A stretch of 48,501 nt of DNA from Desulfobulbus elongatus DSM 2908 (GCF_000621145.1 NZ_JHZB01000030.1:1-48501), one strand, 5' to 3'. Counted from the first letter of the stretch, positions 7,877 to 16,594 are shown. Made by a program: numbers and translations. The notes: a model not told the origin generated them from the sequence alone.

Positions 7877-8860
7877 TCAGGCCATGCCGCCAAACTGTTT
7901 CATAAACTGAATGCGCTCAAAGGCGGCGGGGTTGCCGACCGGACGATGGCTGAGGGCACCGCGGAAGTCTGCGAGACGTTCATACCCTCTCTCGTTCATC
8001 CAGGATTCCAGTTCCTTGAGCATCCGGGTCAGTTGCCCGGCACCGTTCTTATACAATGTCGAAACAACCTGGACGGCAGCGGCACCGGCCAGAATCTGCT
8101 TGATCAGGCCGGAACCGTCATGCACTCCGGTGGAGGCCGCGAAATCCCGTTCGATTCGGGCTGAGAGCAAGGCGATCCAGCGCAGGGGTTCGATCATGTC
8201 TCCGGCGGTGCTGAACATATCGGCCTGTGTGACCTGCATCTGTTCCAGTGCAATATCCGGTCGGTAATGGCGGTTGAAGAGAACGAAGCCCGCGACCTTG
8301 CCGGTCCAGCTCAGTCGGCTGATCAGATTGGCAAGGGCCGGTGCATACGGGCTCATTTTAAGCGCGACGGGGATGGAAATAAGGTCGCTCACCTGATGGA
8401 CAATATCGAAATACTGCTTTTCGATGGCTGCACAGGTCAGATTCGGGTCACTCGGCAGGAAGGAAATATTGAGTTCAATCGCCGCTGCACCGGCTTTTTG
8501 CACCGAAGCGGCAAATGCCATCCATTCCTTGGCGGACAGGCAGTTGATGCTGGCGATTATGGGGATGTCGACCGCGTTTTTGGCTGCGGCGATGAGGTCG
8601 AGGTATTCATCGAGGGCGCTGGTCCGCGTATACCCACGGATGTAATCAAAAGCTTCCGGGTAATCCGCCTGGTACTGATCGAGATTGTGAGCGAATTCCG
8701 CCGCGATCTGTTCCTCGAACAGCGACTTGAGTACAACGGCACCGGCACCGTTTTCGGCAAAGCTCTGAATCGATTCGACGGTATTGGTGAGGCCGCAACT
8801 CCCCACAATGAGTGGAGTTCGAAGTGGCAGCCCGAGATAGGAGGTGGACAGATCTCTCAT
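7877..8860 (-). CDS. Dihydroorotate dehydrogenase-like flavoprotein
   Basis: The 327-residue product is a TIM-barrel flavoprotein of the dihydroorotate dehydrogenase superfamily. Visible hallmarks are the N-terminal YLGLPLRTPLIVGSCGLTN, IASINCLSAKEW, AAIELNISF in the substrate-site region, IPVALKMSPYAP and the phosphate-binding end ILAGAAAVQVVSTLY. It belongs to the DHOD-like branch whose substrate is unknown rather than to authentic PyrD, since no ordinary pyrimidine genes adjoin it. It directly precedes rnfC in the same direction, so an electron-transfer link to Rnf is possible but only inferred from position. Confidence 0.85.
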   Translation of the reverse strand: MRDLSTSYLGLPLRTPLIVGSCGLTNTVESIQSFAENGAGAVVLKSLFEEQIAAEFAHNLDQYQADYPEAFDYIRGYTRTSALDEYLDLIAAAKNAVDIPIIASINCLSAKEWMAFAASVQKAGAAAIELNISFLPSDPNLTCAAIEKQYFDIVHQVSDLISIPVALKMSPYAPALANLISRLSWTGKVAGFVLFNRHYRPDIALEQMQVTQADMFSTAGDMIEPLRWIALLSARIERDFAASTGVHDGSGLIKQILAGAAAVQVVSTLYKNGAGQLTRMLKELESWMNERGYERLADFRGALSHRPVGNPAAFERIQFMKQFGGMA

Positions 8861-9539
8861 GTTGTTTCACCGGATGTTGGCCACGTCTGCGGCTCTGGAC
8901 GATGAACGCCCGCGACAATTTGCCCAGATTCCACGGCACGACGGTGGAGACGACAGCGATTCCTCCCGACGACTCCGATAATGCGGTCTGGCGTACTGGC
9001 GACAGGCAATTGTGGGAGCAAACAATGCATGGCGGGCAATATGGGGGTTCATCATTTCAACTTGATGCCTCTCAATGCAGTTCGGCCTTTGGGGCTGGCA
9101 TCGCCGAATCAACAAAAGCTTGCTGTCCCTCTTGCCCGCGCCCAATAATCATTTCGCCAGCCTCGGCAATAGCGAACGAAGGGGTGTGTTTGCAGGGCAA
9201 TTTATATTTTATTAAATATAACGAGTCAACAATAAAATTTGAGTTTTTTTTGCATTTGTTTTGATTTTTTTGATGATAAGATGAAGCCTCGTTTATATGA
9301 GAATGGAATCCTCTCGGGGAATAAGGACCACTTCGTAACGCCCGATTGTTCGCGGTCACGATGAGCTCCTTGGCCGGTGGCATGTTTTTTGGGGAATTCG
9401 AATTGTTAAAAATAACGATGAATTAAAATGATGGCATGTGGTGGCGTGATGGCAAGATTACAGCGAATAATAAAATGATCCGGAAGTGATTGGATGAGAT
9501 GGAGCGGGGTGGTTGGAGCAGGTGGAGAAAGCGCTTGCC
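8861..9539. other. Intergenic region, AT-rich, no supported gene
   Basis: About 680 bases upstream of the DHOD-like/rnf unit. The part from about 9200 to 9480 is strongly AT-rich compared with the flanking genes and probably holds the promoter for the leftward unit. I see no convincing open frame, RNA gene or clear -35/-10 pair here. Confidence 0.5.
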
Positions 9540-10170
9540 TCCAGGGAAGTGGTCGCCTGGAGATCGAAGATTCATTGATTGGCGTGAATGGTCTCTAAGG
9601 CGCTGTTCGATGGCCGCTGTTCGTTGCTCGTGGTCGGTATCTTTTGGGCACAGCTTCTCCGCGATCCCCTTGCCGTCCAGGCCCGATTCTCATTGCCCCC
9701 TGTACTGGCCATTCCCTCGCTGTCGTTTAATGATCGCGCCCACCGCATCGGTGGCAGCTGTTTGTCGGCCACGCCACTTCGCCCGTATCTTCTTGTACAG
9801 CCTCGATCAGGGACACCGCGGCATGGACAGATGCCGCGCCAGCCTTGGTAATCTTGCTCAGGATGGATGGCGGGGTCGATTGTTGTGCCACCTCTGCCAT
9901 TGTCGGTCTGCGATGCCACCGCCGATGCGTCAGCGGCGCCGACAGCCGACCTCGGCAACGCTCAACCCTCCATTGACAACCAACAGCACCGCTTTCTCTT
10001 CTCGCGTGCGACTGTCTCGGCATTCGTTCCGTGGGCAGTCCTCGTTGCCTCACCGGCCAGCAGATTGGTGCCCATTATTTCCACACAGCCTTCCCCGGGA
10101 CACTCTGCGCCGGAGAGGAGAGAAAATTTTGTCTGGCGGCCGCTCTTGTTTTCCTGTCCGCCGGCGGCGT
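9540..10170 (-). pseudogene. Unidentified decayed coding sequence
   Basis: No frame is intact, yet protein-like stretches appear in succession in different minus-strand frames. One is MGTNLLAGEATRTAHGTNAE, followed by TVAREKR, near 10080-9990. Another is PPSILSKITKAGAASVHAAV, followed by SLIEAVQEDTGEVAWPTN, near 9890-9765. The pattern suggests a former gene broken by several frameshifts and stops, lying just after the LysR gene on the same strand. I cannot name the family. The plus-strand frame over the same bases is arginine/proline/serine-rich and looks like a shadow. Confidence 0.35.
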
Positions 10171-10175
10171 GCTCA

Positions 10176-11066
10176 CTATTGGCCGCTATACATCTGCAGC
10201 TGCGCCATGAGAAAATCAACGAAGGCCTTGTTGGCGTGGGAAAGATAGGCCCCCTTTTTCCAGGCCATCATCAGGTCGAGATGGAGCGGTGGATCAAAGG
10301 AGACGGTACAGAGCTCGTGATCGTCCTCGGCCACCATTCTCAGGAGGGTGGCAACACCCAAGCCACGCTTGACCAGGGATTTGACCAGGGAGAAAAGATT
10401 GGTTTCAAAAACCACATGGGGTTGCACATCAGCACTTTCGTGGAAGAGTTCCAGAAGCATTTCCCGCTGGTAATAGCCCTGTTTGAACATGATCAGGGGT
10501 TGGGTGGCGAACTCCTGGATGGTGACCGACCTCCTCAGGGTAAAGGGATGACCGGCAGGAACGCAGGCCACCACCTCTTCGCGCAGGACGTGCCGGACCT
10601 CCAAGTTATCCGGTACGTGTCCTCCGGCAATGACGCCCATGTCCAACTCGCCCTGGTTGATTTTCCGTTGAATGCTGCCCGCCCCTTCCCCCGACACCGC
10701 CAACTGTAAATGGGGGTACAGCCTCTTGAATTCGTGGATGATGGCCGGGAAGAAATAGGTGCTCATCATCGGCGGGATGCCCAGGCGCACCTCTCCTTTC
10801 TGCAACCCCTTCAAGTCTGCCATTTCCAGGCTTGCCGCCTTGAGATCCTCCATGATACGCTTGGCGTGGATAAGGAAAACTTCCCCTTCCGCGGTCAGGG
10901 ACACCTGCCGGTTGCGACGGTTGAACAGAACTGATTCCAGTTCTTCCTCCAGCTTCTGGATGGCCATGCTCACGGCAGGTTGGGCGATATTGAGTGTTTC
11001 CGCTGCCTTGGTGAAATTTTTGTGCCGGGCGATTTCGATGAAGAATTTCAGCTGTCGGATATCCAT
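10176..11066 (-). CDS. LysR family transcriptional regulator
   Basis: The 296-residue product starts MDIRQLKFFIEIARHKNFTK, the typical LysR helix-turn-helix, followed by AAETLNIAQPAVSMAIQKLE. A substrate-binding domain of two periplasmic-binding-protein-like lobes (residues about 90-290) follows. The ATG at 11066 is chosen because it begins the conserved domain; an in-frame extension to 11204 would run through the AT-rich promoter region. It is divergent from the MFS transporter gene that starts at 11188. This arrangement, common for LysR regulators, suggests the transporter is its target. The inducer is unknown. Confidence 0.9.
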   Translation of the reverse strand: MDIRQLKFFIEIARHKNFTKAAETLNIAQPAVSMAIQKLEEELESVLFNRRNRQVSLTAEGEVFLIHAKRIMEDLKAASLEMADLKGLQKGEVRLGIPPMMSTYFFPAIIHEFKRLYPHLQLAVSGEGAGSIQRKINQGELDMGVIAGGHVPDNLEVRHVLREEVVACVPAGHPFTLRRSVTIQEFATQPLIMFKQGYYQREMLLELFHESADVQPHVVFETNLFSLVKSLVKRGLGVATLLRMVAEDDHELCTVSFDPPLHLDLMMAWKKGAYLSHANKAFVDFLMAQLQMYSGQ

Positions 11067-11088
11067 GGAAGTGTGGAATAATATATGG

Positions 11089-11103
11089 TTATCGAATAGA
11101 TAA
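11089..11103. promoter_or_regulatory. Candidate LysR operator in the divergent promoter region
   Basis: TTATCGAATAGATAA is a perfect 5-bp-arm inverted repeat that contains the T-N11-A core of LysR-type sites. It lies 23 bp upstream of the lysR start and 84 bp upstream of the transporter start, in the AT-rich spacer. Binding is inferred from pattern and position only. Confidence 0.45.
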
Positions 11104-11187
11104 TTTTTATATATTTTATTTATAAAAGATGGGGGAGTATATTCAAGCGCAAATGAAATCAATGCCCGTGGAGACGGGTCGCGCACC

Positions 11188-12429
11188 ATGAACAGTCCAC
11201 GCATTCAAAGCGGTTCCATCGCATTCCGCAAGGTGAACCTGGCGCTTTTCGCCGCTGGCTTCGTCACTTTCATCACCCTCTACGACGTGCAGCCGCTGCT
11301 GCCCGAATTCGCGCGCGAATTCGGGATTCGTCCCGCCTGGGCCAGCCTGCCGCTTTCGGCCGCCAGCTTCACTCTGGCGATGGCCATGCTTCTTGCCGGG
11401 ACCCTGTCGGAAACCCTCGGCCGCAAGCCGGTGATGATGTGTTCTCTTTTCCTGACTTCGATCCTGGCGCTGCTGACCGCGTTCAGCCATTCATTCTCGT
11501 CTCTGGTGCTGCTGCGCTTTGTTCAGGGGATCGTGCTCGCCGGCCTACCGCCGGTGGCAATGGCGTATCTGAGCGAAGAAATCGAACCCGCCACCGTCGG
11601 CACGGCCATGGGCCTTTACATCAGCGGCAATGCCATCGGCGGCATGTCGGGACGGCTCTTTACCGCCACAGTGACCGATTATTTTTCCTGGCACATTGCC
11701 CTGGGACTGGTGGGGGTGATCTCCCTAATGCTCAGCATCTATTTCGCCTGTAGTCTTCCCCCCTCGACCCACTTCCGCAACCGACCATTCGAGAATCGCT
11801 ATCTTTTGACCTCCGTGCTGCAGCAGCTGCGCGATCCCAGCCTTCTCTGCCTGTATGGCATTTCCTTCATGGTGATGGGCAGTTTCGTCACCGTGTTCAA
11901 CTACATCACCTTCCGGCTGCTCGGCGAAGAGTACGGATTGAGCCAGACCATGGTCAGCCTGATCTTTCTTACCTATCTGCTGGGAGCGTATAGCTCTTCC
12001 TCGGTGAGCAAGCTGGTCAACCGTTTTGGCCGTTTTTTCGCCATTCGGGCCTGCGTAGTGGTCATGTTCGCCGGTATTGCCATAACCCTGGCGAGACCGC
12101 TGCCTCTGGTGATTGCGGGAATCGCAGTGTTTACCTGCGGTTTTTTCGGCGCGCACACCATCGCTTCGACATGGGTGGGCCGGCATGCCAGAACCGCCAA
12201 GGCTCAGGCCGCGGCACTCTATCTCTTTTTCTACTATCTCGGCGCCAGTATTTCCGGTACGGTCGGCGGGTTTTGCTGGGCAGGGGTCGGTTGGCAGGGG
12301 GTTGTGGGCTTCATCAGTCTGCTGTTAGTCACAGCGCTATGCCTCACCTTGGTGTTGGCCCGCCTTTTCATCGAGCCGAAGGAAGCTGCGCTTCCGGTCC
12401 GGAATCAAGCCCGGGGCGGCAATGGATAG
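11188..12429 (+). CDS. Major facilitator superfamily transporter
   Basis: A 413-residue membrane protein with about 12 hydrophobic helices and the MFS loop signature between helices 2 and 3 (AGTLSETLGRKPVMM). The sequence FVTFITLYDVQPLLPEFARE near the start resembles the YnfM-type subgroup of predicted efflux carriers. The substrate cannot be read from the sequence; drug, sugar or organic-acid export are all possible. It is divergently arranged with the LysR gene and ends about 150 nt before a stable hairpin, suggesting a single-gene transcript under LysR control. Confidence 0.88.
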   Translation: MNSPRIQSGSIAFRKVNLALFAAGFVTFITLYDVQPLLPEFAREFGIRPAWASLPLSAASFTLAMAMLLAGTLSETLGRKPVMMCSLFLTSILALLTAFSHSFSSLVLLRFVQGIVLAGLPPVAMAYLSEEIEPATVGTAMGLYISGNAIGGMSGRLFTATVTDYFSWHIALGLVGVISLMLSIYFACSLPPSTHFRNRPFENRYLLTSVLQQLRDPSLLCLYGISFMVMGSFVTVFNYITFRLLGEEYGLSQTMVSLIFLTYLLGAYSSSSVSKLVNRFGRFFAIRACVVVMFAGIAITLARPLPLVIAGIAVFTCGFFGAHTIASTWVGRHARTAKAQAAALYLFFYYLGASISGTVGGFCWAGVGWQGVVGFISLLLVTALCLTLVLARLFIEPKEAALPVRNQARGGNG

Positions 12430-12581
12430 ATCGCGAGGTTGCTGGCCGCATGTGCGAAACATCGCACCGAGTGAGGAGAAGAGGAGGAACGGAATTATTG
12501 GGTGGCTTGGAGCAAACGGCTACCTACCTTTCATGCGGCGGGCCGGCAGATTGACGAGAGAGTTCTTGGGACAGAACGAGA

Positions 12582-12617
12582 AAGGCCCTCCATCGAATCA
12601 ACTCGACGGAGGGCCTT
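12582..12617. terminator. Strong hairpin after the MFS gene
   Basis: AAGGCCCTCC pairs exactly with GGAGGGCCTT; the inner bases CGA and TCG can extend the stem. There is no T-run directly after it, so termination is plausible but not canonical. Confidence 0.5.
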
Positions 12618-12686
12618 ATACGTTTGGAACCTTACAACCAAACGGAATTCAATATATCTTAAAAAAAATAACGTTCAAGCAAAATC

Positions 12687-12713
12687 TTCTCCGCCACAAA
12701 AATTGACGGAGAA
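12687..12713 (-). terminator. Hairpin downstream of the cytochrome remnant
   Basis: TTCTCCG and CGGAGAA arms with a 13-nt loop. On the minus strand the stem follows the stop codon of the cytochrome fragment by 12 nt and is followed by GATTTT, fitting a weak intrinsic terminator left behind by that gene. Confidence 0.4.
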
Positions 12714-12725
12714 AATGGGATTCGG

Positions 12726-12900
12726 TTACAGGTGGGGTTGTTCTTTTTTATGACGAGTTGAACAGTTGGTCGGTTCAGGTTTGTTTTTTTTGTGGCACTC
12801 CTGGCATTGGACATGAGCAGCTTTTTTGAAGGTGTCGACTCTGCTCCGGCATCCCGGCTTTGCTGTTGTGGCAACTTTCACACGTTTCTATCTGCGGGGG
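12726..12900 (-). pseudogene. Broken multiheme cytochrome c fragment
   Basis: Two minus-strand frames carry pieces of one cytochrome. One reads IETCESCHNSKAGMPEQSRH (heme motif CESCH), the other reads FKKAAHVQCQECHKKNKPEP, then TNC and RHKKEQPHL before a stop (heme motif CQECH). The switch falls near an A6 run at about 12820, so a frameshift divides them. A final heme motif seems damaged (CSTRH instead of CxxCH). The first piece resembles IEKCETCHNSRMTLPEK of the intact cytochrome at 16045-16458, so it is probably a decayed relative. Sequence upstream of 12900 is not clearly coding, so the 5' end is lost. Confidence 0.65.
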
Positions 12901-13109
12901 CCTTGTCTTCCGCTTTCCCCTCTTCGTGGAGAAGCATCACTCCCGAAAGCAAAACACGTGCAGCCCCAATCGCCTTTCCTTACATCGTCTGCTCTTTTTT
13001 TCTCTTTCGAAACTACGGCAAGTTAATGGGTGCTGCGCTCTGCGATCATTGGTTGCTCCTGTTGGTCACTGGTGTTTGTGCACGCGAAAAGATTGATGTT
13101 TTCCTGCTG
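12901..13109. other. Intergenic sequence between the cytochrome remnant and tunR
   Basis: About 200 bases with no supported gene. The minus-strand frame GAARVLLSGVMLLHEEGKAE could be a degraded leader of the cytochrome fragment, but it is out of frame with it. I see no RNA or terminator. Confidence 0.35.
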
Positions 13110-14192
13110 TTAGTTGGCATGCAGGAGGACGGCAAAACTGTTGAACGCCACCCAGACGGTTTTGCCGACCTTAAGGCCAAGGGTTGCTGCGTAATGGGCG
13201 GAGTGGAGGGAATGGACGTTCGTGCCGCCACCAATGTGGACAATACATTCCAAGGAAACTCGGCCACGGGTTATACCGACGATCTCTCCGGAAAAACAGT
13301 TGTCGACGCTGCTGGTGGCGTAGGGATTGCGCCCCTGCAGATTGACCGAATGCGCTTTGACCTCAGCGGTTACCATTCTGCCGGGCCTGAGTCCCAACCG
13401 TTCCGCACTGTCATTGGTGACCATGGCGCTGATGGGATGACCGGCATCGGTGAGCAGATTGATTTGCGCCTGAAGTGTATCGTGGTGTACTTCTACAATA
13501 TTTCCGAAAAAACAGTTTCTTTCTGTTGTCGTGCCGGCAAGTTCCCATGCGGATGACGACTGGGCTGTTTGCCGCGTTGCCGCAACGGTAGGCGATCTCC
13601 GATCCCAGGACAGGTCTGGCAGGGAACACCCCAAAAGGTGCTCGATCTCCCGTTGCGGGGTGTCCTTGCGCAGTAACTCCATAACCCGAGCCCAACGGAT
13701 CATTTCCGGGCAACTCAGTTCCTTGGGAAAGCCGCAGGCCTCGGCGCGCTCGGAAAATTTATGACGGACAACTGAAGGGTTGAGCGACCGAAGATCGGTC
13801 AAGAGTTCGCGGAGATCCGGGTTCTCCAAAGCTGTCTGGATCTCCTGGGCGATATGTCCGGCAAGAAGAACGTTCCGCGCCGAATATCCGGGAATATCGG
13901 GATTGCGAAAGAAGACCGCGCTATCGACAAGATCCGTAATCAGGTTGAGCGAGAGTACTTCGTGCAGGGCGGCGCCGGTATAGCGGATGAGGAGAAAAAC
14001 GATCAGGATGCGGTGCCGTTCCAGACGGACCTCGTAGCGATTGGTGAGTCTTCCCCACTGCCGGAACGACCATTCCAGTTGAATCAATTGCAGCGGATCC
14101 AGGCAGGGATCGGGAATCCGGTATCTGCCCACGGCATTTCGGCTCTGATCCGTGCTGGAGATGGAGAGGAGGGGGGTAGCGGTTGTTGTCAT
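13110..14192 (-). CDS. tunR: TunR-like tungstate/molybdate-responsive regulator
   Basis: The N-terminal half (residues about 40-190) has the fold pattern of a tyrosine recombinase: box-I-like RYTGAALHEVLSL, then SVVRHKFSERA and a C-terminal EIEHLLGCS. The catalytic arginine of TGARxSE is replaced and no nucleophilic tyrosine is evident, so it should bind DNA without recombining it. Two TOBE/Mop oxyanion-binding domains follow, beginning NCFFGNIVEV (about 226) and NCFSGEIVGI (about 298). This integrase-like plus TOBE architecture is that of TunR, a tungstate-responsive regulator known from sulfate-reducing bacteria. Whether this protein senses tungstate or molybdate, and its targets, cannot be told here. 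The neighbouring ModE-like pseudogene and cytochrome genes are possible partners. Confidence 0.82.
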   Translation of the reverse strand: MTTTATPLLSISSTDQSRNAVGRYRIPDPCLDPLQLIQLEWSFRQWGRLTNRYEVRLERHRILIVFLLIRYTGAALHEVLSLNLITDLVDSAVFFRNPDIPGYSARNVLLAGHIAQEIQTALENPDLRELLTDLRSLNPSVVRHKFSERAEACGFPKELSCPEMIRWARVMELLRKDTPQREIEHLLGCSLPDLSWDRRSPTVAATRQTAQSSSAWELAGTTTERNCFFGNIVEVHHDTLQAQINLLTDAGHPISAMVTNDSAERLGLRPGRMVTAEVKAHSVNLQGRNPYATSSVDNCFSGEIVGITRGRVSLECIVHIGGGTNVHSLHSAHYAATLGLKVGKTVWVAFNSFAVLLHAN

Positions 14193-14580
14193 CGCTCAAG
14201 CATCATCTTTCTGGTCTGAAAGGAAATCATTGCGTTCCTTGAAAAGAATGAGGGGCAGTTCATGAAATGTCCATTCCAGCGAATCCGGCGTCCGGACGGG
14301 TGATTGCTGCGCCGGAGTAAATTTTCCTACATTCAAGCAGGCGGCTGACCATCGGTTCGAGGTGGTTCCGGGGCGGAATGCAATTGATCTCACCTCGTTC
14401 GGTTTTCCGGTATTGCAGGATCCGGAGCCGGCTGCCGCCACGCGGAGGGAATCGTCCCTTTCGTTTACCTCGTCAAACGGTTGAGATGGGATGCGTAAGA
14501 GGGAGGCGGCCTGTTGCACACTCTGCTTCGACACCCCCGGCCTCCCATGCATCGACGTCCGTTGACATCCTGTTGATTGT
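14193..14580. other. Intergenic region upstream of tunR
   Basis: A 118-codon minus-strand frame (14552 to 14196) ends in TGA exactly one codon before, and in frame with, the tunR ATG. It begins MHGRPGVSKQSVQQAASLL and ends HELPLILFKERNDFL plus a short tail. It matches no family I recognise, and its composition gives no clear coding signal. I treat it as probable leader or decayed sequence rather than a gene. Confidence 0.35.
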
Positions 14581-15939
14581 CTATTTGCCCCCTTCCTCTA
14601 TGCGCATTGCCTTGGATGTGGTGAACCATTTCTGCGCATTCCCCGAATCATCCTTACGGCCATAAGGCAAATACCACAGTTCGACATCAATGGTGAAATC
14701 GTTGGCAATGATGTCCCTTACAGTTTTTCCGTCTTTCTGCTTTTCGGTATAAACAGGAATTGAAAATTCTTCCTTGATGGTTTTATGCGGCGGAATGCTT
14801 GTATCACGCAACAATCCGCTTTTTTCATAGGGTCCCCGGCCCATTTTATCGCCTCGTCCCATTTGCTGGGGGATAGGCATGAAGATTTTTTCTTCTGAAT
14901 AAAATTCCTTACCATCTTTCGTTTTCGCGGTCACATACAGTGCCACCCGGTTGGGGGTCGGTCAGCCGTCGGGAATGGCGTGTCCGGCTTTGTTGGTCAA
15001 TGCCACCGTGACCTGTGCCGCCGGTGTCATCGTCGAAACGTCACGCCACTGAAATGCTTTTGCCTCAACATCGACATCCAAGGCCATCTTGGCCATTTCC
15101 GGTGAGCGATAACTCTGGATGTTGTGGCCTAGTTTGCTCTTTTCCATGTGGCATTCCTGGCATGTTGCCTGGCCGCCTTCAGGGATGTATGCAAACAGGT
15201 GGGATCCGTACAGTGTGGCGCATTGGGTTGGGTTTTCGAGTTCGAAGTTAGGTCCTAACCCATGACATTGCCCGCATTGAATGGACTCCTTCATGATTTT
15301 GCTTTGTTTCAGAAATGGATGTTTGTCATCCATGTGCACATCGTCTTTGGTCCCATAAACAGCGTCTTTCTGAGGGGTCCCATCTGTCCACTTGTGGACG
15401 ATGGCGTTACGGTTATGGCACACCATGCAGCCGATGTTGAGTGACTGCAATGCCTTCTTGGCCTCCAAGTTGTCAGGATCGTCTACAAACGCATACACAT
15501 TTTTTACAATTTCTTGCGCAACACTGTCCTCGGCTTCCTGGAGTTGGGGGAGGTGGCACTTGGCACAGATCATGAGATGCTTCACCCCGACATCTTCAGG
15601 TTTTTTCACGCCAGAGAAGGCCCATTCTTTCAGTCCGTTTTCAATGGTCGTTTTTAGGGTGGCGGCTGTTCTGCCCACCTTGTCAGGCCCGAAAATCGAA
15701 CGGGCATGAAGTGATTTTTCCCACGCATCATAGACTTCCATATGGCAATCCATACATGGGGCAGAGTCGTACCGGGCCGCCAATTCCGCAATTGTTTGAG
15801 CTTTTTTTTCTTCGGTAATTCCTATGAGTTCTTGAGCGTGGCCGTTGTCTTTGGGCAGATTTTCATTTGCAAGGGTAAGCGATGAATCAAACAGAAGAGT
15901 AATCATTGCCAATGAAAATATTTTCTTATTGATACTCAT
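14581..15939 (-). CDS. Five-heme cytochrome c with an in-frame UGA, candidate selenoprotein
   Basis: Two adjacent frames, 15939-14965 and 14961-14581, are in the same register and separated only by TGA (14962-14964). Read through, they give a 452-residue exported cytochrome. The start ATG at 15939 has a good ribosome site (AGGAG). A signal peptide (residues 1-24) is followed by five CxxCH heme motifs: CMDCH (62), CAKCH (125), CMVCH (171), CGQCH (222) and CQECH (260). The C-terminal part is a beta-rich domain that starts VTVALTNKAGHAIPDG; the UGA is codon 326, directly after it and before PTPNRVALYV. Related multiheme cytochromes have a GHxIPxGxP motif here, so the UGA falls within a conserved segment. 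A possible SECIS stem-loop begins 15 nt after it. A nonsense mutation or base error is the alternative. It probably acts in periplasmic or outer-surface electron transfer with the c3-like cytochrome 105 nt upstream. Confidence 0.8.
14927..14946 (-). promoter_or_regulatory. Candidate bacterial SECIS hairpin of the cytochrome gene
   Basis: On the minus strand, GUGG-CAC pairs with GUG-CCGC with one bulged A (seven base pairs including one G-U), closing a UGUAU loop. The loop starts 23 nt after the UGA and has a G in its second position. This meets the loose bacterial SECIS pattern (apical loop roughly 16-37 nt downstream with an early G), but it lacks the classic GGU loop. Moderate support only. 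Confidence 0.45.
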
Positions 15940-16044
15940 CCTTTCTCCTGATACGCAAAAATATTGTTGACCCAATCTGTTACAAATTTTCTTCGCAAGA
16001 AATGCTGTCGTAAAGAAAAGTATGACTGCATTTAATACACTTGT

Positions 16045-16458
16045 TCATATATTGTGGCAAACTTCACAGGTAGCGTATTCTTTGCCTTGCTTGCGATGGC
16101 ATGCCAAGCAGAGTCTATGACTTGCCCGTTTCAAGGTCGCGACTTTTTCGGGGAGAGTCATTCTGCTGTTGTGGCACGTTTCACATTTTTCAATGTTCTG
16201 CCCCGCGACATACTTGATCTTCTTGCCGTCGGCTCCTTTACCGTGATGGCAACCGTCACACTCCAGCCATTGGTGCGCCCGATGAGGCAGGTAAGCCGGT
16301 TTGGCCACTTTTTCCGTATCAATCGTGGATTGGATGATGACAAAATCTGGACCCCGGTTGTCCCCGTTGCTCTTGCCGTTTTCGGCGAAAACTACATGTG
16401 TTGCGCCGCTGACAAAGAATAAAACGAGTAAAAACGGGTAAACAAATAGGTGCCACAT
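16045..16458 (-). CDS. Tetraheme cytochrome c3-like (class III) protein
   Basis: A 137-residue exported protein. A signal peptide (about residues 1-25, ending VVFA-EN) precedes a small domain with four CxxCH motifs: CDGCH, CETCH, CLACH and CEVCH, with extra histidines (HRAHQW, HHGKG) that can be distal ligands. Number and spacing fit the cytochrome c3/c7 family that shuttles electrons in the periplasm of sulfate reducers. It stands 105 nt upstream of the UGA-containing cytochrome on the same strand, so the two are probably co-transcribed and may exchange electrons. The last heme motif is only two residues from the C-terminus, as in other class III proteins. Confidence 0.9.
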   Translation of the reverse strand: MWHLFVYPFLLVLFFVSGATHVVFAENGKSNGDNRGPDFVIIQSTIDTEKVAKPAYLPHRAHQWLECDGCHHGKGADGKKIKYVAGQNIEKCETCHNSRMTLPEKVATLKRASHRLCLACHRKQGKEYATCEVCHNI

Positions 16459-16594
16459 ACTTTTTTCCGGAATTAAGACGTTCGTGCGGTGGCAATTATT
16501 GATGCAACCTTTCAGCAGGCGGCCCGGGAATGATCAATTTTTCCACTTGACTGGTCCGCGCCGATTTCCAACCACTGACCTTAATACATTGTTT

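Noticed and set aside
9377-9392. Sigma-54-like sequence TGGCATGTTTTTTGG
   Set aside because: The -12 element does not match well, and no plus-strand gene follows at a suitable distance.
9490-10248. 252-codon plus-strand frame
   Set aside because: Arginine/serine/proline-rich composition without a domain; protein-like signals are on the other strand.
14193-14198. In-frame TGA-GCG-ATG joining an upstream 118-codon frame to tunR, considered as a third selenocysteine codon
   Set aside because: The upstream frame has no recognisable domain, TunR is complete from its ATG, and no conserved motif spans the TGA.
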